In this document: one piece after another, positions 31,396 to 39,511 of the stretch
Layout: every line of letters begins with the position of its first letter
Numbering within the stretch: the stretch's first letter is position 1
Assembly (NCBI RefSeq): GCF_003665155.1
Contig: NZ_RCFQ01000028.1
Span: forward strand, 1 to 41,559
Origin: Mariprofundus sp. EBB-1
GTDB lineage: Bacteria > Pseudomonadota > Zetaproteobacteria > Mariprofundales > Mariprofundaceae
Length of the DNA stretch: 41,559 nucleotides
Direction: 5' to 3'
Made by a program: the position numbers and the translations under genes
The notes under the pieces: generated by a model
Database searches by the model: none
Told to the model about the DNA's origin: nothing
Seen by the model: the letters and a program-made list of their open reading frames with translations, nothing else

Positions 31396-32544
31396 TTAAG
31401 TATTCAGGTGTTCAAGTCTGGGAGTGTCAAACTCTTCGCTGAGATTGAGCCAGTATCGAGTCCCTTTAAGTCGCCCCGTTTTAACCATTGCCCCCAACTC
31501 AACTAATGACTGCAAATCTCTCGTTGTCGTTGCAATCGGTGCGCCTGTAATCTGCATGTAGTTTTTTGCTGACATGCCGCCTTTAAAACCGTCCATTCCT
31601 TCTGCAAATATCCGGAGTAGAGCCTTCTTCTGTCGCTCATTAATCTGACCACGAACACGGTCAAACAGTTGGGCCTTCTCTACGATGAAGCGTACCAGCT
31701 TTTGTGAATGCGCTGTTGCATCAAGAGCGGCCCTGGCGAAATAGAACAACCAGTTGTCGACCGACAGCTGCTTTTGATTTATTTCCAGCTGCCTATAATA
31801 TTCAGGCCGCTCCTTCTCAATAACATGCGAGAGAGCAAAAAGCCCTGGTTTACCAATTGATTGTGCCAGAGCTTTTTCACTCAAAGCTCGGCCAATTCTG
31901 CCATTACCGTCATCAAAGGGGTGGATCGCTTCAAAGTAGACATGTGCAATACCAGCGCGAGTTAGAGCTGGCAATGGGTTATTGCCATCCGGTGCCGAAT
32001 TATTGAACCATTGGATATACGTATCCATTTCAGCAGGCACGCGATCCGCAGGTGGAGCTTCATAATGAACTTTCTCATTACCTTCGTATCCGGATACAAT
32101 CCGCATCGGCTCAGGGCTGGTTCGATAGATGCCGATATCCCTGACCAGCAGAGATCTTGTTACTATGCATGGATGCCACTCAAACAGACGCTCATGCGTT
32201 AACGGTTCATCATATGAGCGATAGTTATCCAGCATGACGGCCGCAACCCCTCGCTCCTTGTCATTTGCCTGACTCATCCTGTCATCCAGAGCAAACCCAA
32301 ACTGTCGCAGCAGAGATGATGCAACGCTATCCCGATTCAATATCTCGCCCTCAATACGGGAGCTCTTCAGCGCCTCTTCGCTCATGAGATCAATCGTAAA
32401 CCTCTGACGTTGTTCTTCTGCGACAATCTCAGATGCGCCAATAAGTTTTGCAGACTCCTTTATGAAAGAATCTTCAAGCGCCTGCAAAGCAGAAGTGTCA
32501 TATTCAAAGTGGGGCCAGTTTTTATGTTGCCAGTTCCATTTCAT
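31396..32544 (-). CDS. Fic-domain AMP-transferase, class II, with N-terminal DUF4172
   Basis: A 382-residue protein. The N-terminal region (WNWQHKNWPHFEYD) matches DUF4172. The inhibitory helix motif (S/T)xxxE(G/N) is present at S61-SRI-E65-G66, before the Fic core, so this is a class II, self-inhibited Fic. The active-site loop H208PFDDGNGRIGR219 is complete. A winged-helix C-terminus (MSAKNYMQITGAPIATTTRDLQ, GTRYWL) could bind DNA. Such proteins AMPylate target proteins; the target here is unknown. ATG at 32544 lacks a clear Shine-Dalgarno. An operator-like inverted repeat lies 17 bases upstream. Confidence 0.92.
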   Translation of the reverse strand: MKWNWQHKNWPHFEYDTSALQALEDSFIKESAKLIGASEIVAEEQRQRFTIDLMSEEALKSSRIEGEILNRDSVASSLLRQFGFALDDRMSQANDKERGVAAVMLDNYRSYDEPLTHERLFEWHPCIVTRSLLVRDIGIYRTSPEPMRIVSGYEGNEKVHYEAPPADRVPAEMDTYIQWFNNSAPDGNNPLPALTRAGIAHVYFEAIHPFDDGNGRIGRALSEKALAQSIGKPGLFALSHVIEKERPEYYRQLEINQKQLSVDNWLFYFARAALDATAHSQKLVRFIVEKAQLFDRVRGQINERQKKALLRIFAEGMDGFKGGMSAKNYMQITGAPIATTTRDLQSLVELGAMVKTGRLKGTRYWLNLSEEFDTPRLEHLNT

Positions 32545-32560
32545 GATGAATAAGGCTGGA

Positions 32561-32597
32561 TATATTAATCATATAAGTCAATAATATGATTAATATA
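32561..32597. promoter_or_regulatory. Fic operator candidate: perfect 14-bp inverted repeat
   Basis: TATATTAATCATAT (32561-32574) and ATATGATTAATATA (32584-32597) are exact reverse complements separated by 9 bases, 17 bases upstream of the Fic start. A third half-site TTATTAATCAT begins near 32606. Symmetry and placement suit autoregulation by the Fic protein's winged helix or by the truncated XRE regulator. Confidence 0.6.
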
Positions 32598-32703
32598 CAG
32601 AAGGGTTATTAATCATCTCAGCAAAAATGCAGCATCAGGTATATCAACTTGTAGCTTTTAGCTTCAAAAAGATCTCAAATTTACAACAACAATAGTCAGG
32701 TTT

Positions 32704-32723
32704 TTGTGCCCATCTTGCGCCCA
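32704..32723. repeat. Two TTGYGCCCA direct repeats, 11-base period
   Basis: TTGTGCCCA (32704-32712) and TTGCGCCCA (32715-32723) repeat with an 11-base period, on one face of the helix. Arm-type integrase sites near tRNA-borne island ends often look like this; the tRNA fragment lies 120 bases away. No integrase gene remains in the window. Confidence 0.35.
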
Positions 32724-32841
32724 AATAATCAATTTCATATGCCATTAATAGCATCGAATTACCAAATCACAAACACCATAATGTATTGTTTTTAAAGATA
32801 TTTATGTAGAATAGCGTGACATTATAGACATTACGTTTCAA

Positions 32842-32882
32842 GCTTCGGAGGCCGACGCTCTATCCAGCTGAGCTAAGGGTGC
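32842..32882 (-). pseudogene. 5' half of a tRNA-Arg(CCG) gene
   Basis: Read from 32882 leftwards, 41 bases give an acceptor 5' strand GCACCCT, a D-arm GCTC-AGCTGGATA-GAGC, the anticodon stem 5' strand TCGGC and the loop CTCCGAA (anticodon CCG). The first two bases of the 3' stem strand match, then the sequence diverges (TTGAAACG), so the 3' half is missing. This is typical debris of site-specific integration or a deletion at a tRNA gene, and marks a likely island boundary. Confidence 0.75.
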
Positions 32883-32971
32883 ATGTTAGAAATATTGAAT
32901 GTGCTCGCGAATGCTAATGGCCAATCATGAAAATGAAACAATACATATTCATTCAAGGAGCAAACATCGGC

Positions 32972-33850
32972 TTAACGCAGCAACTGACGGAATGTTAGCA
33001 CTATCGCTAAAAGGCTGAAACGTAGCCAAACAGCAACGATCACACTCCACATTAATGGCAGCGGGTACTGGTGTCGAAAAAACTTTTTATAAAAACGGAC
33101 CATACCTTTATGTTTGTGCCACTCGACACGAACTGCCCGCCCTTCACTGCATACGCCTTTGGCATGCGTCACTTCAACATCAGGTACAAACAAAATTTTC
33201 CAATGCTTTTGTCTAAAGCGCATGCACCAATCAAGATCTTCACAGTGCAGAAAGTACCCTTCATCCATAAGGCCAACGTCTTCCATAGCCTCACGCCGCA
33301 CCAACATAAAAGCACCGGAAATTGCTTCCTGCTCTTGCGAGTCAGCAGGTAATGGTTCCAGATGCAAAAGCATCCCTTTATCCCTCAAAAATGGAAATGG
33401 TATATCAAGATGCAAGACCCTGGTCAGCGTACGTGCCGGTGTTGGAACGCGACGCCGGCACCCGCATTGCTCAGAACCATCGGAGTTCAGTATCAAACAC
33501 CCGCCCATTCCAGCTTCAGGGTGTGTTTTCATTTCGGCTAGCATAGACTCAATCGTATCCGGTTTGATGATACAGTCGGGGTTAAGAAAGAGGATATAGT
33601 CACCTGCCGTCACTGGGAGAGGAATGTTTGATGCTTTTGCAAAACCAAGGTTTTCGTTATTAAGAATAATGTGCAGCCGATCATCTGAGACCTTATTTCT
33701 AAGATGCTCGATGCTACCATCAGCACTGCCATTATCAGATACAAATACTTCAACAGGAACAGTAGAAGACAACGCTGCATGAACGCACTGCGTAAGCAGT
33801 GATCCACAGTTATAGTTTACAATAATGACAGATATATAAGATTCACTCAT
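32972..33850 (-). CDS. Glycosyltransferase family 2 (WbbL-like)
   Basis: A 292-residue GT2 enzyme: ISVIIVNYNCG at the N-terminus, VFVSDNGSADGS, LNPDC as the metal-binding segment, GAFMLVRREAMEDVG and the acidic EDLDWCMRF near residue 205. A hydrophobic C-terminal segment (LMWSVIVAVWLRFSLLAIVL) anchors it to the inner membrane. Related enzymes add rhamnose to O-antigen or to lipid-linked precursors; the sugar used here cannot be told. It is the last gene of the polysaccharide cluster, 75 bases after the acyltransferase. Confidence 0.9.
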   Translation of the reverse strand: MSESYISVIIVNYNCGSLLTQCVHAALSSTVPVEVFVSDNGSADGSIEHLRNKVSDDRLHIILNNENLGFAKASNIPLPVTAGDYILFLNPDCIIKPDTIESMLAEMKTHPEAGMGGCLILNSDGSEQCGCRRRVPTPARTLTRVLHLDIPFPFLRDKGMLLHLEPLPADSQEQEAISGAFMLVRREAMEDVGLMDEGYFLHCEDLDWCMRFRQKHWKILFVPDVEVTHAKGVCSEGRAVRVEWHKHKGMVRFYKKFFRHQYPLPLMWSVIVAVWLRFSLLAIVLTFRQLLR

Positions 33851-33924
33851 AAGAGAGCCTTAAGCTACCGCAAGCCCATTGCAAACATCAACATTGGGTC
33901 AATGAGGCGCGGTGAAAAGAAAAT

Positions 33925-35001
33925 TCATATTTTTTCGGCTTGCCTATAATGGGACGCTCTATTAAGAAATGGCCGCTCGATAAAATGCCATGAGAGAAAT
34001 GCCATAGTAAACACCCCACCAAACAAAATTAATAATGTTAGGTATGGAGATGCGGCGACTATACCCGTAGCTATCAGTAACTGGATAAGAGGAAAGTGCC
34101 AGATATAGATACCGTATGAAAAGTCCCCCCAGCGCCCCCAATTTCCTAAATATTTTAGTGTCGTGGCAAAAGAAATAACGAGGATTGCCAGCATCATTGG
34201 ATAGATTGGATAAAGGAATTGCCATTCGCGGGCAGCTAAAAAACCACATGCAGCGATAAGCAGGAGTGGGAACCTGTAAGAGTAGAATCGATCAAAATAG
34301 AAAAATAGTAAAGACCCTGCCATGAAGAAAGCTAGTTGGCCGGGAAGTTGCCTCTCAAGTATAAGATAAAATGAACCGCCTTCATGTGAAGCCATCCACT
34401 GCATTCCTGCAGAATAAAGAATCGAACCTGCATAGACTGTAAGCATCACCTGCCAGTGACCTAATCTTCTCATCAGCAGAACCAACAATGGCAACAACAA
34501 GTAAAACATTACCTCAATTTTAATTGTCCATAGGGCACCATTAACCGCCTGTATCCGATTCTCATCGAAGAGACCTGGAAGCTCGGGTGACAGAAAATTC
34601 AAAAGAAAAAGATTGGAAACAATATACTTGACCCATTCTCCACCAAAGTACTCCCTTGCAGAAACCACAGAAAAAATCACAAGTAGTATTGCCGGCAAAA
34701 TAATCACAGTTAAATATGCAGGATAGATTCGACATACACGCTTCTCGAAATATTGTTTGATTGATCGTGACTTTTCGAAACTCATGGCGATAAGAAACCC
34801 ACTGACGACAAAAAAGCCATCCACCGCCAATTCAGCATTCAGAAATTTCGGCAGCATGGAAAATACGGTTTCACGAGTCAAAACCCAAAGGTGATATCCG
34901 ACCACTACCAGTGCCAGCAACAGGCGTAAAAGATCGAAGTTGTTAAGCACTGCAGGGAGCCGACAATCCAACTTAGGCATCACACTGACCCACCAAGCCA
35001 T
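33925..35001 (-). CDS. OafA-like membrane acyltransferase (acyltransferase 3)
   Basis: A 358-residue protein with about ten membrane helices. The N-terminal FDLLRLLLALVVVGYHLWVL carries the conserved histidine (YH) of acyltransferase-3 enzymes; VDGFFVVSGFLIAMSF follows. It would O-acylate surface sugars using a cytoplasmic acyl donor. Starts at 35001 and 34980 are both possible; the helix begins about 20 residues in, and neither has a strong ribosome-binding site. It follows the methyltransferase gene by 21 bases. Confidence 0.9.
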   Translation of the reverse strand: MAWWVSVMPKLDCRLPAVLNNFDLLRLLLALVVVGYHLWVLTRETVFSMLPKFLNAELAVDGFFVVSGFLIAMSFEKSRSIKQYFEKRVCRIYPAYLTVIILPAILLVIFSVVSAREYFGGEWVKYIVSNLFLLNFLSPELPGLFDENRIQAVNGALWTIKIEVMFYLLLPLLVLLMRRLGHWQVMLTVYAGSILYSAGMQWMASHEGGSFYLILERQLPGQLAFFMAGSLLFFYFDRFYSYRFPLLLIAACGFLAAREWQFLYPIYPMMLAILVISFATTLKYLGNWGRWGDFSYGIYIWHFPLIQLLIATGIVAASPYLTLLILFGGVFTMAFLSWHFIERPFLNRASHYRQAEKI

Positions 35002-35022
35002 TGAATTGATGACAACAAATCA

Positions 35023-35607
35023 TTAACCCTGACTTTTTTCAAACAGCACATAGATACAGTACTGTGACAATTTATTCTCAAGCCAGGGCATATGCAGTGG
35101 CATATGGAATGATCTACATTTAATGCAGCCATAATGCGCAAGTAGCGCGATCAGATCTTCTTCGGAATAAAAACACTTGTGATCTGGATCGGAAGCATAC
35201 CCTTTCATTCCCGGCACACCGACAAGCAATCTTCCTCCGGGACGTAGCACCCTCAAAACCTCGTGAATAACACCATTAACCTCTTGCTGAGGAATATGTT
35301 CCAACACATTATCCATCACGATGCTGTCAAAAGCGCAATCATCGAATGGGGTACGTCCGTTCTCGATCAACTCCGCCTGCAAGCCTAATCCACGGCAGTA
35401 CTCAACATTATGAAAATTGATGTCCGCTCCGACAGTACCTGAGAAGAATTTGAGGAAATCGCCAATTCCGCAACCAAAATCTAAAACTTCACCGGTAAGG
35501 CCTGATGAAATTTTAGGATACAGATAATAGTTTCGATAGAAGGCACCTAATCTAGAGCGCTCTTTTAGATAGGTGTAATAGCGATCATGTTCAACAGGAG
35601 TGTTCAT
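35023..35607 (-). CDS. SAM-dependent methyltransferase (Methyltransf_11 type)
   Basis: A 194-residue class I methyltransferase: VLDFGCGIGDFLKFF (SAM motif I), DSIVMDNVLEHI (motif II region) and VLRVLRPGGRLLVGVPG. It has no membrane segment. In this cluster it probably methylates a sugar of the surface glycan, or a precursor. The ATG lies 8 bases after the stop of the SGNH-like gene. Confidence 0.88.
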   Translation of the reverse strand: MNTPVEHDRYYTYLKERSRLGAFYRNYYLYPKISSGLTGEVLDFGCGIGDFLKFFSGTVGADINFHNVEYCRGLGLQAELIENGRTPFDDCAFDSIVMDNVLEHIPQQEVNGVIHEVLRVLRPGGRLLVGVPGMKGYASDPDHKCFYSEEDLIALLAHYGCIKCRSFHMPLHMPWLENKLSQYCIYVLFEKSQG

Positions 35608-35615
35608 TTATATAC

Positions 35616-37001
35616 TCACATGTGACGATCATAAAGTTTCTTCCAAGTAGTAAATGTTTCTTTAGTAATCCCATGCACCTCACAGAGCTTTTCCAATACC
35701 ATTCCTCGCTCATGGTCTCTCAATGCTTTAGAAATAGGAGTGCCTCTGGATGTTGCGCGAAACCATCTTGCCTTGCTTCTCTCCTCATCAAGCCTGATGA
35801 TAAGATCCTGCAGATCAAAACCATACTTTCCTGCCATCGATGCAATTTCCTCTGCACTGTCCGGATAATCAACATGATACTGTTTTTGTTCAGCACGAAT
35901 CACTCGTAGATTCTCTTCAATATTTTCAGGTGTTAATTCGCGCCCAAAATCAACTGGTACACTCTGATCGTTATTACTAAATATGCGCGACAAAATCATA
36001 TCGCCCAAGATTGGAAGATAGTGAGTCGAATCTCTGTAGTAATGTTCACCTTCAGATAAAATATCATCCGTAGTCATTGAATTATAGCCACTGAAATCCC
36101 ACAGCGGATTTTTATATTCTTCTTCCTTAAGTATCCGAACCAGCTCCCGCTTCCATTGCTCAAAGATAGGCCAAAGCCCCAAGACTCTGATGATCTCCTG
36201 ATGTCTTGCATGAGGTGGGGAAATAAACAATCGCAGATCAATGTTGTGCTCTCTACAATACACTACAATTTTACGAAACTCTTTCAGGCTCGATGCCCCT
36301 GTATCCGGCCTGTTAAATGCGTACTCTCTCTTTCTACCTGCAAGATACACATATTGAAAATAAATCTTTTCCATATTCATGAAACTTTGATGTTCTTTTC
36401 CTTTCCATATCGGCCCAACAAACATTCCCGTTTCACTGGTCATAATTGGATTTTTATTTTTGGAAGTAACTGTTTTATAAGAGGCCTGTAAAGCATCTAT
36501 TGACAGCAAAGAAGCCGCAATAATTTTCATATCAAAATGTCGATTTTGGCTACCGTCATCATTTACAGTTAAAAAATCGCCACGATAATCAGGTGCCTGT
36601 TGCCGGAAGACGTTAAATGCAAAAAAGTCCAAACCGAATACAACCTGTTTCAATGGATGTAATATCTGCGCATGTTCTAAAAAACGACGCGTAACAAATA
36701 TATTTGCCCCCGCAAGAGCAAGATTATAACGGGGCTGAACAGTGCCGGACCATGCATCGGAACTAGGGTCAATTCCAAAAGCTGCCCGAGATGTTCCTAA
36801 CACAACGGCTTCAGGTTTAACTTGAGCCACTTTGAATGATTTATGCATTTTCACACTGTTTACCATTTCAGGCTTTGGCCAACTAACCTCCTCCATCTTC
36901 ACCAGAGGAAACAGGCCATACGGATCAACAACCGCATTGAACAACACTAAAAAAAGAAGTGTAGAAAAAGCGCCTATATATACTTTAAGATATCTACTCA
37001 C
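35616..37001 (-). CDS. SGNH-like partner of MBOAT acyltransferase (AlgX/AlgJ/DltD type)
   Basis: A 461-residue protein with one N-terminal membrane helix (residues about 6-22, LKVYIGAFSTLLFLVLFNAVV). The SGNH-like active site appears as the nucleophile block VVLGTSRAAFGIDP and a C-terminal D-x-x-H in RDSTHYLPILGD. Such proteins finish the transfer of an acyl group delivered by the MBOAT partner. The last about 110 residues (after GRELTPENI) are an unusual extension with helices and a helix-turn-helix-like end (HGITKETFTTWKKLYDRHM). AGGTG precedes the ATG. The MBOAT gene ends 7 bases upstream. Confidence 0.8.
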   Translation of the reverse strand: MSRYLKVYIGAFSTLLFLVLFNAVVDPYGLFPLVKMEEVSWPKPEMVNSVKMHKSFKVAQVKPEAVVLGTSRAAFGIDPSSDAWSGTVQPRYNLALAGANIFVTRRFLEHAQILHPLKQVVFGLDFFAFNVFRQQAPDYRGDFLTVNDDGSQNRHFDMKIIAASLLSIDALQASYKTVTSKNKNPIMTSETGMFVGPIWKGKEHQSFMNMEKIYFQYVYLAGRKREYAFNRPDTGASSLKEFRKIVVYCREHNIDLRLFISPPHARHQEIIRVLGLWPIFEQWKRELVRILKEEEYKNPLWDFSGYNSMTTDDILSEGEHYYRDSTHYLPILGDMILSRIFSNNDQSVPVDFGRELTPENIEENLRVIRAEQKQYHVDYPDSAEEIASMAGKYGFDLQDLIIRLDEERSKARWFRATSRGTPISKALRDHERGMVLEKLCEVHGITKETFTTWKKLYDRHM

Positions 37002-37008
37002 ATTTCAC

Positions 37009-38505
37009 CTAAAACTGAAAATACAGGAATTCACTGATATGTGTAAGCTTTAAAATCGAAACGATCATCAATACCGAACCAAACAGTGCCCATAAGACTG
37101 TTCTCCGAAACTGAACCAAAGCCCGTAATTGATGTGGAATCCACTTACTATTCCATATCTCTTGTTCTTTAACATAACCAGTCCATTGAAGTACGTTAGG
37201 CATCAACCAGACAAGCACAGAAAGACCTGCGAACCAGACAAAGACCTGATACAACATCCTACCTGGGAATAATGTTGTTCCTAATATCGATACATGCTGC
37301 AGGCCAAACATGGTAGATAGAATAAGGTTAGCCGACTCAAAACTCTCTGCACGGAAATAAACCCAACCTATGACAATCGCCAGAAAAGTAATTCCTCTTG
37401 CTAGCACTCGCCCAAAAAAAGTACTTTTCTCCAAATCATGCCCCAACAATCTGCGCATATGGTGCCATGCATGATTAACAATAAGATAGCCACCATGTAA
37501 TAAGCCCCAAAATGCGAATGTCCAACCGGCTCCGTGCCACAAACCACCCAGCAGCATGGTTATTAGCAAGTTGGTGTAGCGGCGCACCTCTCCTTTGCGA
37601 TTACCACCAAGGGGGAAATAGAGATAGTCTCTCAAAAATCTGGAAAGAGTCATATGCCACCGGCGCCAGAAATCAATAATATTGACTGCCTTATAAGGTG
37701 ACATGAAATTTATCGGCAGACTAATTCCGAACATCAACGCTATTCCAATAGCCATATCGGAATAGGCTGAAAAATCAAAATATAGCTGAAAGGAATACCC
37801 CAGAGACCCTATCCACGCATCAATAACAGTAATACTCTCTTCTGCAGATGCAGCCTGAAATACCGGCGTTGAATAACGCGCAACTCCGTCCGCCAAGAAT
37901 ACTTTCTTAAAGAGTCCTAAACTAAAAATGGCAAGACCTAACTCCATTTTTCCAGCATTAAATCTAAATGTTTCAGGTTTTGAAAATTGCCGCATCATTT
38001 CGCCATGGTGAACAATTGGCCCTGCTATTAGTTGAGGAAAGAAAGTGACAAAAAGAGCATAGTGTAAAAAGCTATGTTCTTCTGTTTTTCTCTGATAGGC
38101 ATCTACCAGATAAGCAATCTGTTGAAAGGTGAAAAATGATATCGCAAGAGGAAGAATAATATTATCTAAATTAAATGATGCCCCAGTTACATCATTGACA
38201 GTATTCACAAAAAAATTCGCGTATTTATAATAGCCTAGCAACATAATATTAGCCACTACACCAATAGTCAGCAGCGTTCGTCTCACCCGTCTACCAGACA
38301 AAGCTAAACCCATACCGTAATTAAATAGCATAGATAGTAAAATCAACCATATATATAAAGGATTCCACCAAGCATAGAAAAAGAGCGAAGCCAGAACCAA
38401 CCACAGCATAGCAATTTCATGTCCGAAACGTTTACCAAGAATATAAAACGCGAACAATGCCACTGGAAGAAACAGAAATATAAATTCATGCGAATTAAAT
38501 AGCAC
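37009..38505 (-). CDS. MBOAT O-acyltransferase (AlgI/PatA-like)
   Basis: A 498-residue multi-helix membrane protein beginning MLFNSHEFIFLFLPVALFAF, as usual for the AlgI family. The conserved WHMTLSRFLRDYLYFPLGG and the catalytic histidine in LLGGLWHGAGWTFAFWG are present. It moves acyl groups across the inner membrane for O-acetylation of an exported polymer. Start is GTG at 38505 with GAGG upstream. It pairs with the SGNH-like gene directly downstream. Confidence 0.95.
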   Translation of the reverse strand: MLFNSHEFIFLFLPVALFAFYILGKRFGHEIAMLWLVLASLFFYAWWNPLYIWLILLSMLFNYGMGLALSGRRVRRTLLTIGVVANIMLLGYYKYANFFVNTVNDVTGASFNLDNIILPLAISFFTFQQIAYLVDAYQRKTEEHSFLHYALFVTFFPQLIAGPIVHHGEMMRQFSKPETFRFNAGKMELGLAIFSLGLFKKVFLADGVARYSTPVFQAASAEESITVIDAWIGSLGYSFQLYFDFSAYSDMAIGIALMFGISLPINFMSPYKAVNIIDFWRRWHMTLSRFLRDYLYFPLGGNRKGEVRRYTNLLITMLLGGLWHGAGWTFAFWGLLHGGYLIVNHAWHHMRRLLGHDLEKSTFFGRVLARGITFLAIVIGWVYFRAESFESANLILSTMFGLQHVSILGTTLFPGRMLYQVFVWFAGLSVLVWLMPNVLQWTGYVKEQEIWNSKWIPHQLRALVQFRRTVLWALFGSVLMIVSILKLTHISEFLYFQF

Positions 38506-38548
38506 GTCTGGCCTCTAACAACTTATGACTTTTTTCAGCTTTTTTCAT

Positions 38549-39277
38549 TTACGGCTTCCTGATCGACCATGCATAACTATATAATGTCTGATCTATTCTC
38601 GTCACTTCTTCCAAAAGTTCTACTGCCAAGCCTGACAAATCGTTAACCGAAGGGCGATATCCACTTGCATTCGTTATTTCATTAACTTCCGGAACAGGTA
38701 TACCAAGTTTGGTAAGGATAAAACTTCTATCATCCTCAAACGTTTCTGTAAATCCAACGTGAGAAAGCTTTTCTAGGTGTGCTACCGCCAAGTCTTGCAT
38801 CTCCGCTTCACCAAATGAATAATAATTCCGATCAGTCCCATGCCCATACCCATGAGCCAGTTGCCACGCCTGATTATTACACACCGCTGTTTTAAGCGTG
38901 TTAGGCTTTAATGCATACTCAAGAAAACCCTCAATACTCAGCTCTTGAGCCAAACGATAAGGCTCAAAATCATTAGGGTTTTGTTTTTTGCAATAGTGAT
39001 AAAATGAAAGGACCCTTTGAACAGGATCTCTCAGAAAAGTAAAAGAGAATCTACCGGGCATAAGATGGCGAGCAAATTCATAACCAAAATGACCGGAAAC
39101 AAAGTTGACCTTCTGAAAACATTCAGCTCTGATCCCACTATAATCACCATGACTGATGACACTATCACCATAGTATTTGCGCGCCAAATCCACAATTGAC
39201 GATCCGGCAGTTTTCTGGATGTGTAAAAACACAACTGGCAACAGTTTTTTATTTTTTTTAAAACAAAAGTTTACCAC
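38549..39277 (-). CDS. Sulfotransferase (Sulfotransfer_2-like)
   Basis: A 242-residue protein with the PAPS 5'-phosphosulfate-binding loop HIQKTAGSS (19-27) and the 3'-phosphate-binding motif FLRDPVQRVLSFYHY (81-95), including R83 and S91. These are the two defining motifs of Golgi-type sulfotransferases, found in bacteria that sulfate glycans. Start is GTG at 39277 with AAGGA upstream. No PAPS synthesis gene is in the window. Together with MBOAT it predicts a sulfated and acylated glycan. Confidence 0.88.
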   Translation of the reverse strand: MVNFCFKKNKKLLPVVFLHIQKTAGSSIVDLARKYYGDSVISHGDYSGIRAECFQKVNFVSGHFGYEFARHLMPGRFSFTFLRDPVQRVLSFYHYCKKQNPNDFEPYRLAQELSIEGFLEYALKPNTLKTAVCNNQAWQLAHGYGHGTDRNYYSFGEAEMQDLAVAHLEKLSHVGFTETFEDDRSFILTKLGIPVPEVNEITNASGYRPSVNDLSGLAVELLEEVTRIDQTLYSYAWSIRKP

Positions 39278-39310
39278 CTGACATCCTTATCCATACCGAA
39301 GACTTTCTTA

Positions 39311-39511
39311 TCACGCATCTAATGATTGATTTGATTTACCGATAATACCCCTCCCTCTTCTCCGTGCTTTGCTGTAATGCCCCTGATTCAGATCGGTCAG
39401 CCACCTTACATTCAAACAAGCTTCCAGCGAATTTTCATGAACAACATTTTTCAGCATACCTGAATTCGAAAGAGTAATATTCATTCTCATAACCGTCTGT
39501 AATTGCATCAT
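39311..39511 (-). CDS. Small doubtful reading frame, 66 residues
   Basis: An open frame from ATG at 39511, which overlaps the stop of the WbsX gene by 4 bases (ATGA). Its product (MNITLSNSGMLKN, then a basic KARRRGRG patch) matches nothing I recognise. The overlap is what a real coupled gene would show, but the composition is unremarkable and the frame may be the remnant of a neighbouring gene's 5' part. Confidence 0.35.
   Translation of the reverse strand: MMQLQTVMRMNITLSNSGMLKNVVHENSLEACLNVRWLTDLNQGHYSKARRRGRGIIGKSNQSLDA

Larger units (their letters stand above)
32545..32971. other. 427-base intergenic boundary region
   Basis: This gap holds the Fic operator candidate (32561-32597, plus a third half-site near 32607), a pair of TTGYGCCCA direct repeats (32704-32723) and the 5' half of a tRNA-Arg gene (32842-32882). 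No protein gene or complete RNA gene is visible in it. It separates the accessory region from the polysaccharide cluster and is A+T-rich. Confidence 0.6.

Noticed and set aside
32842-32882. A functional tRNA gene
   Set aside because: Only the 5' half is present; the 3' anticodon strand, T-arm and acceptor 3' strand are missing.
33114-33599. 161-residue plus-strand frame across the GT2 gene
   Set aside because: It is antisense to a clear glycosyltransferase and has a random-looking composition.
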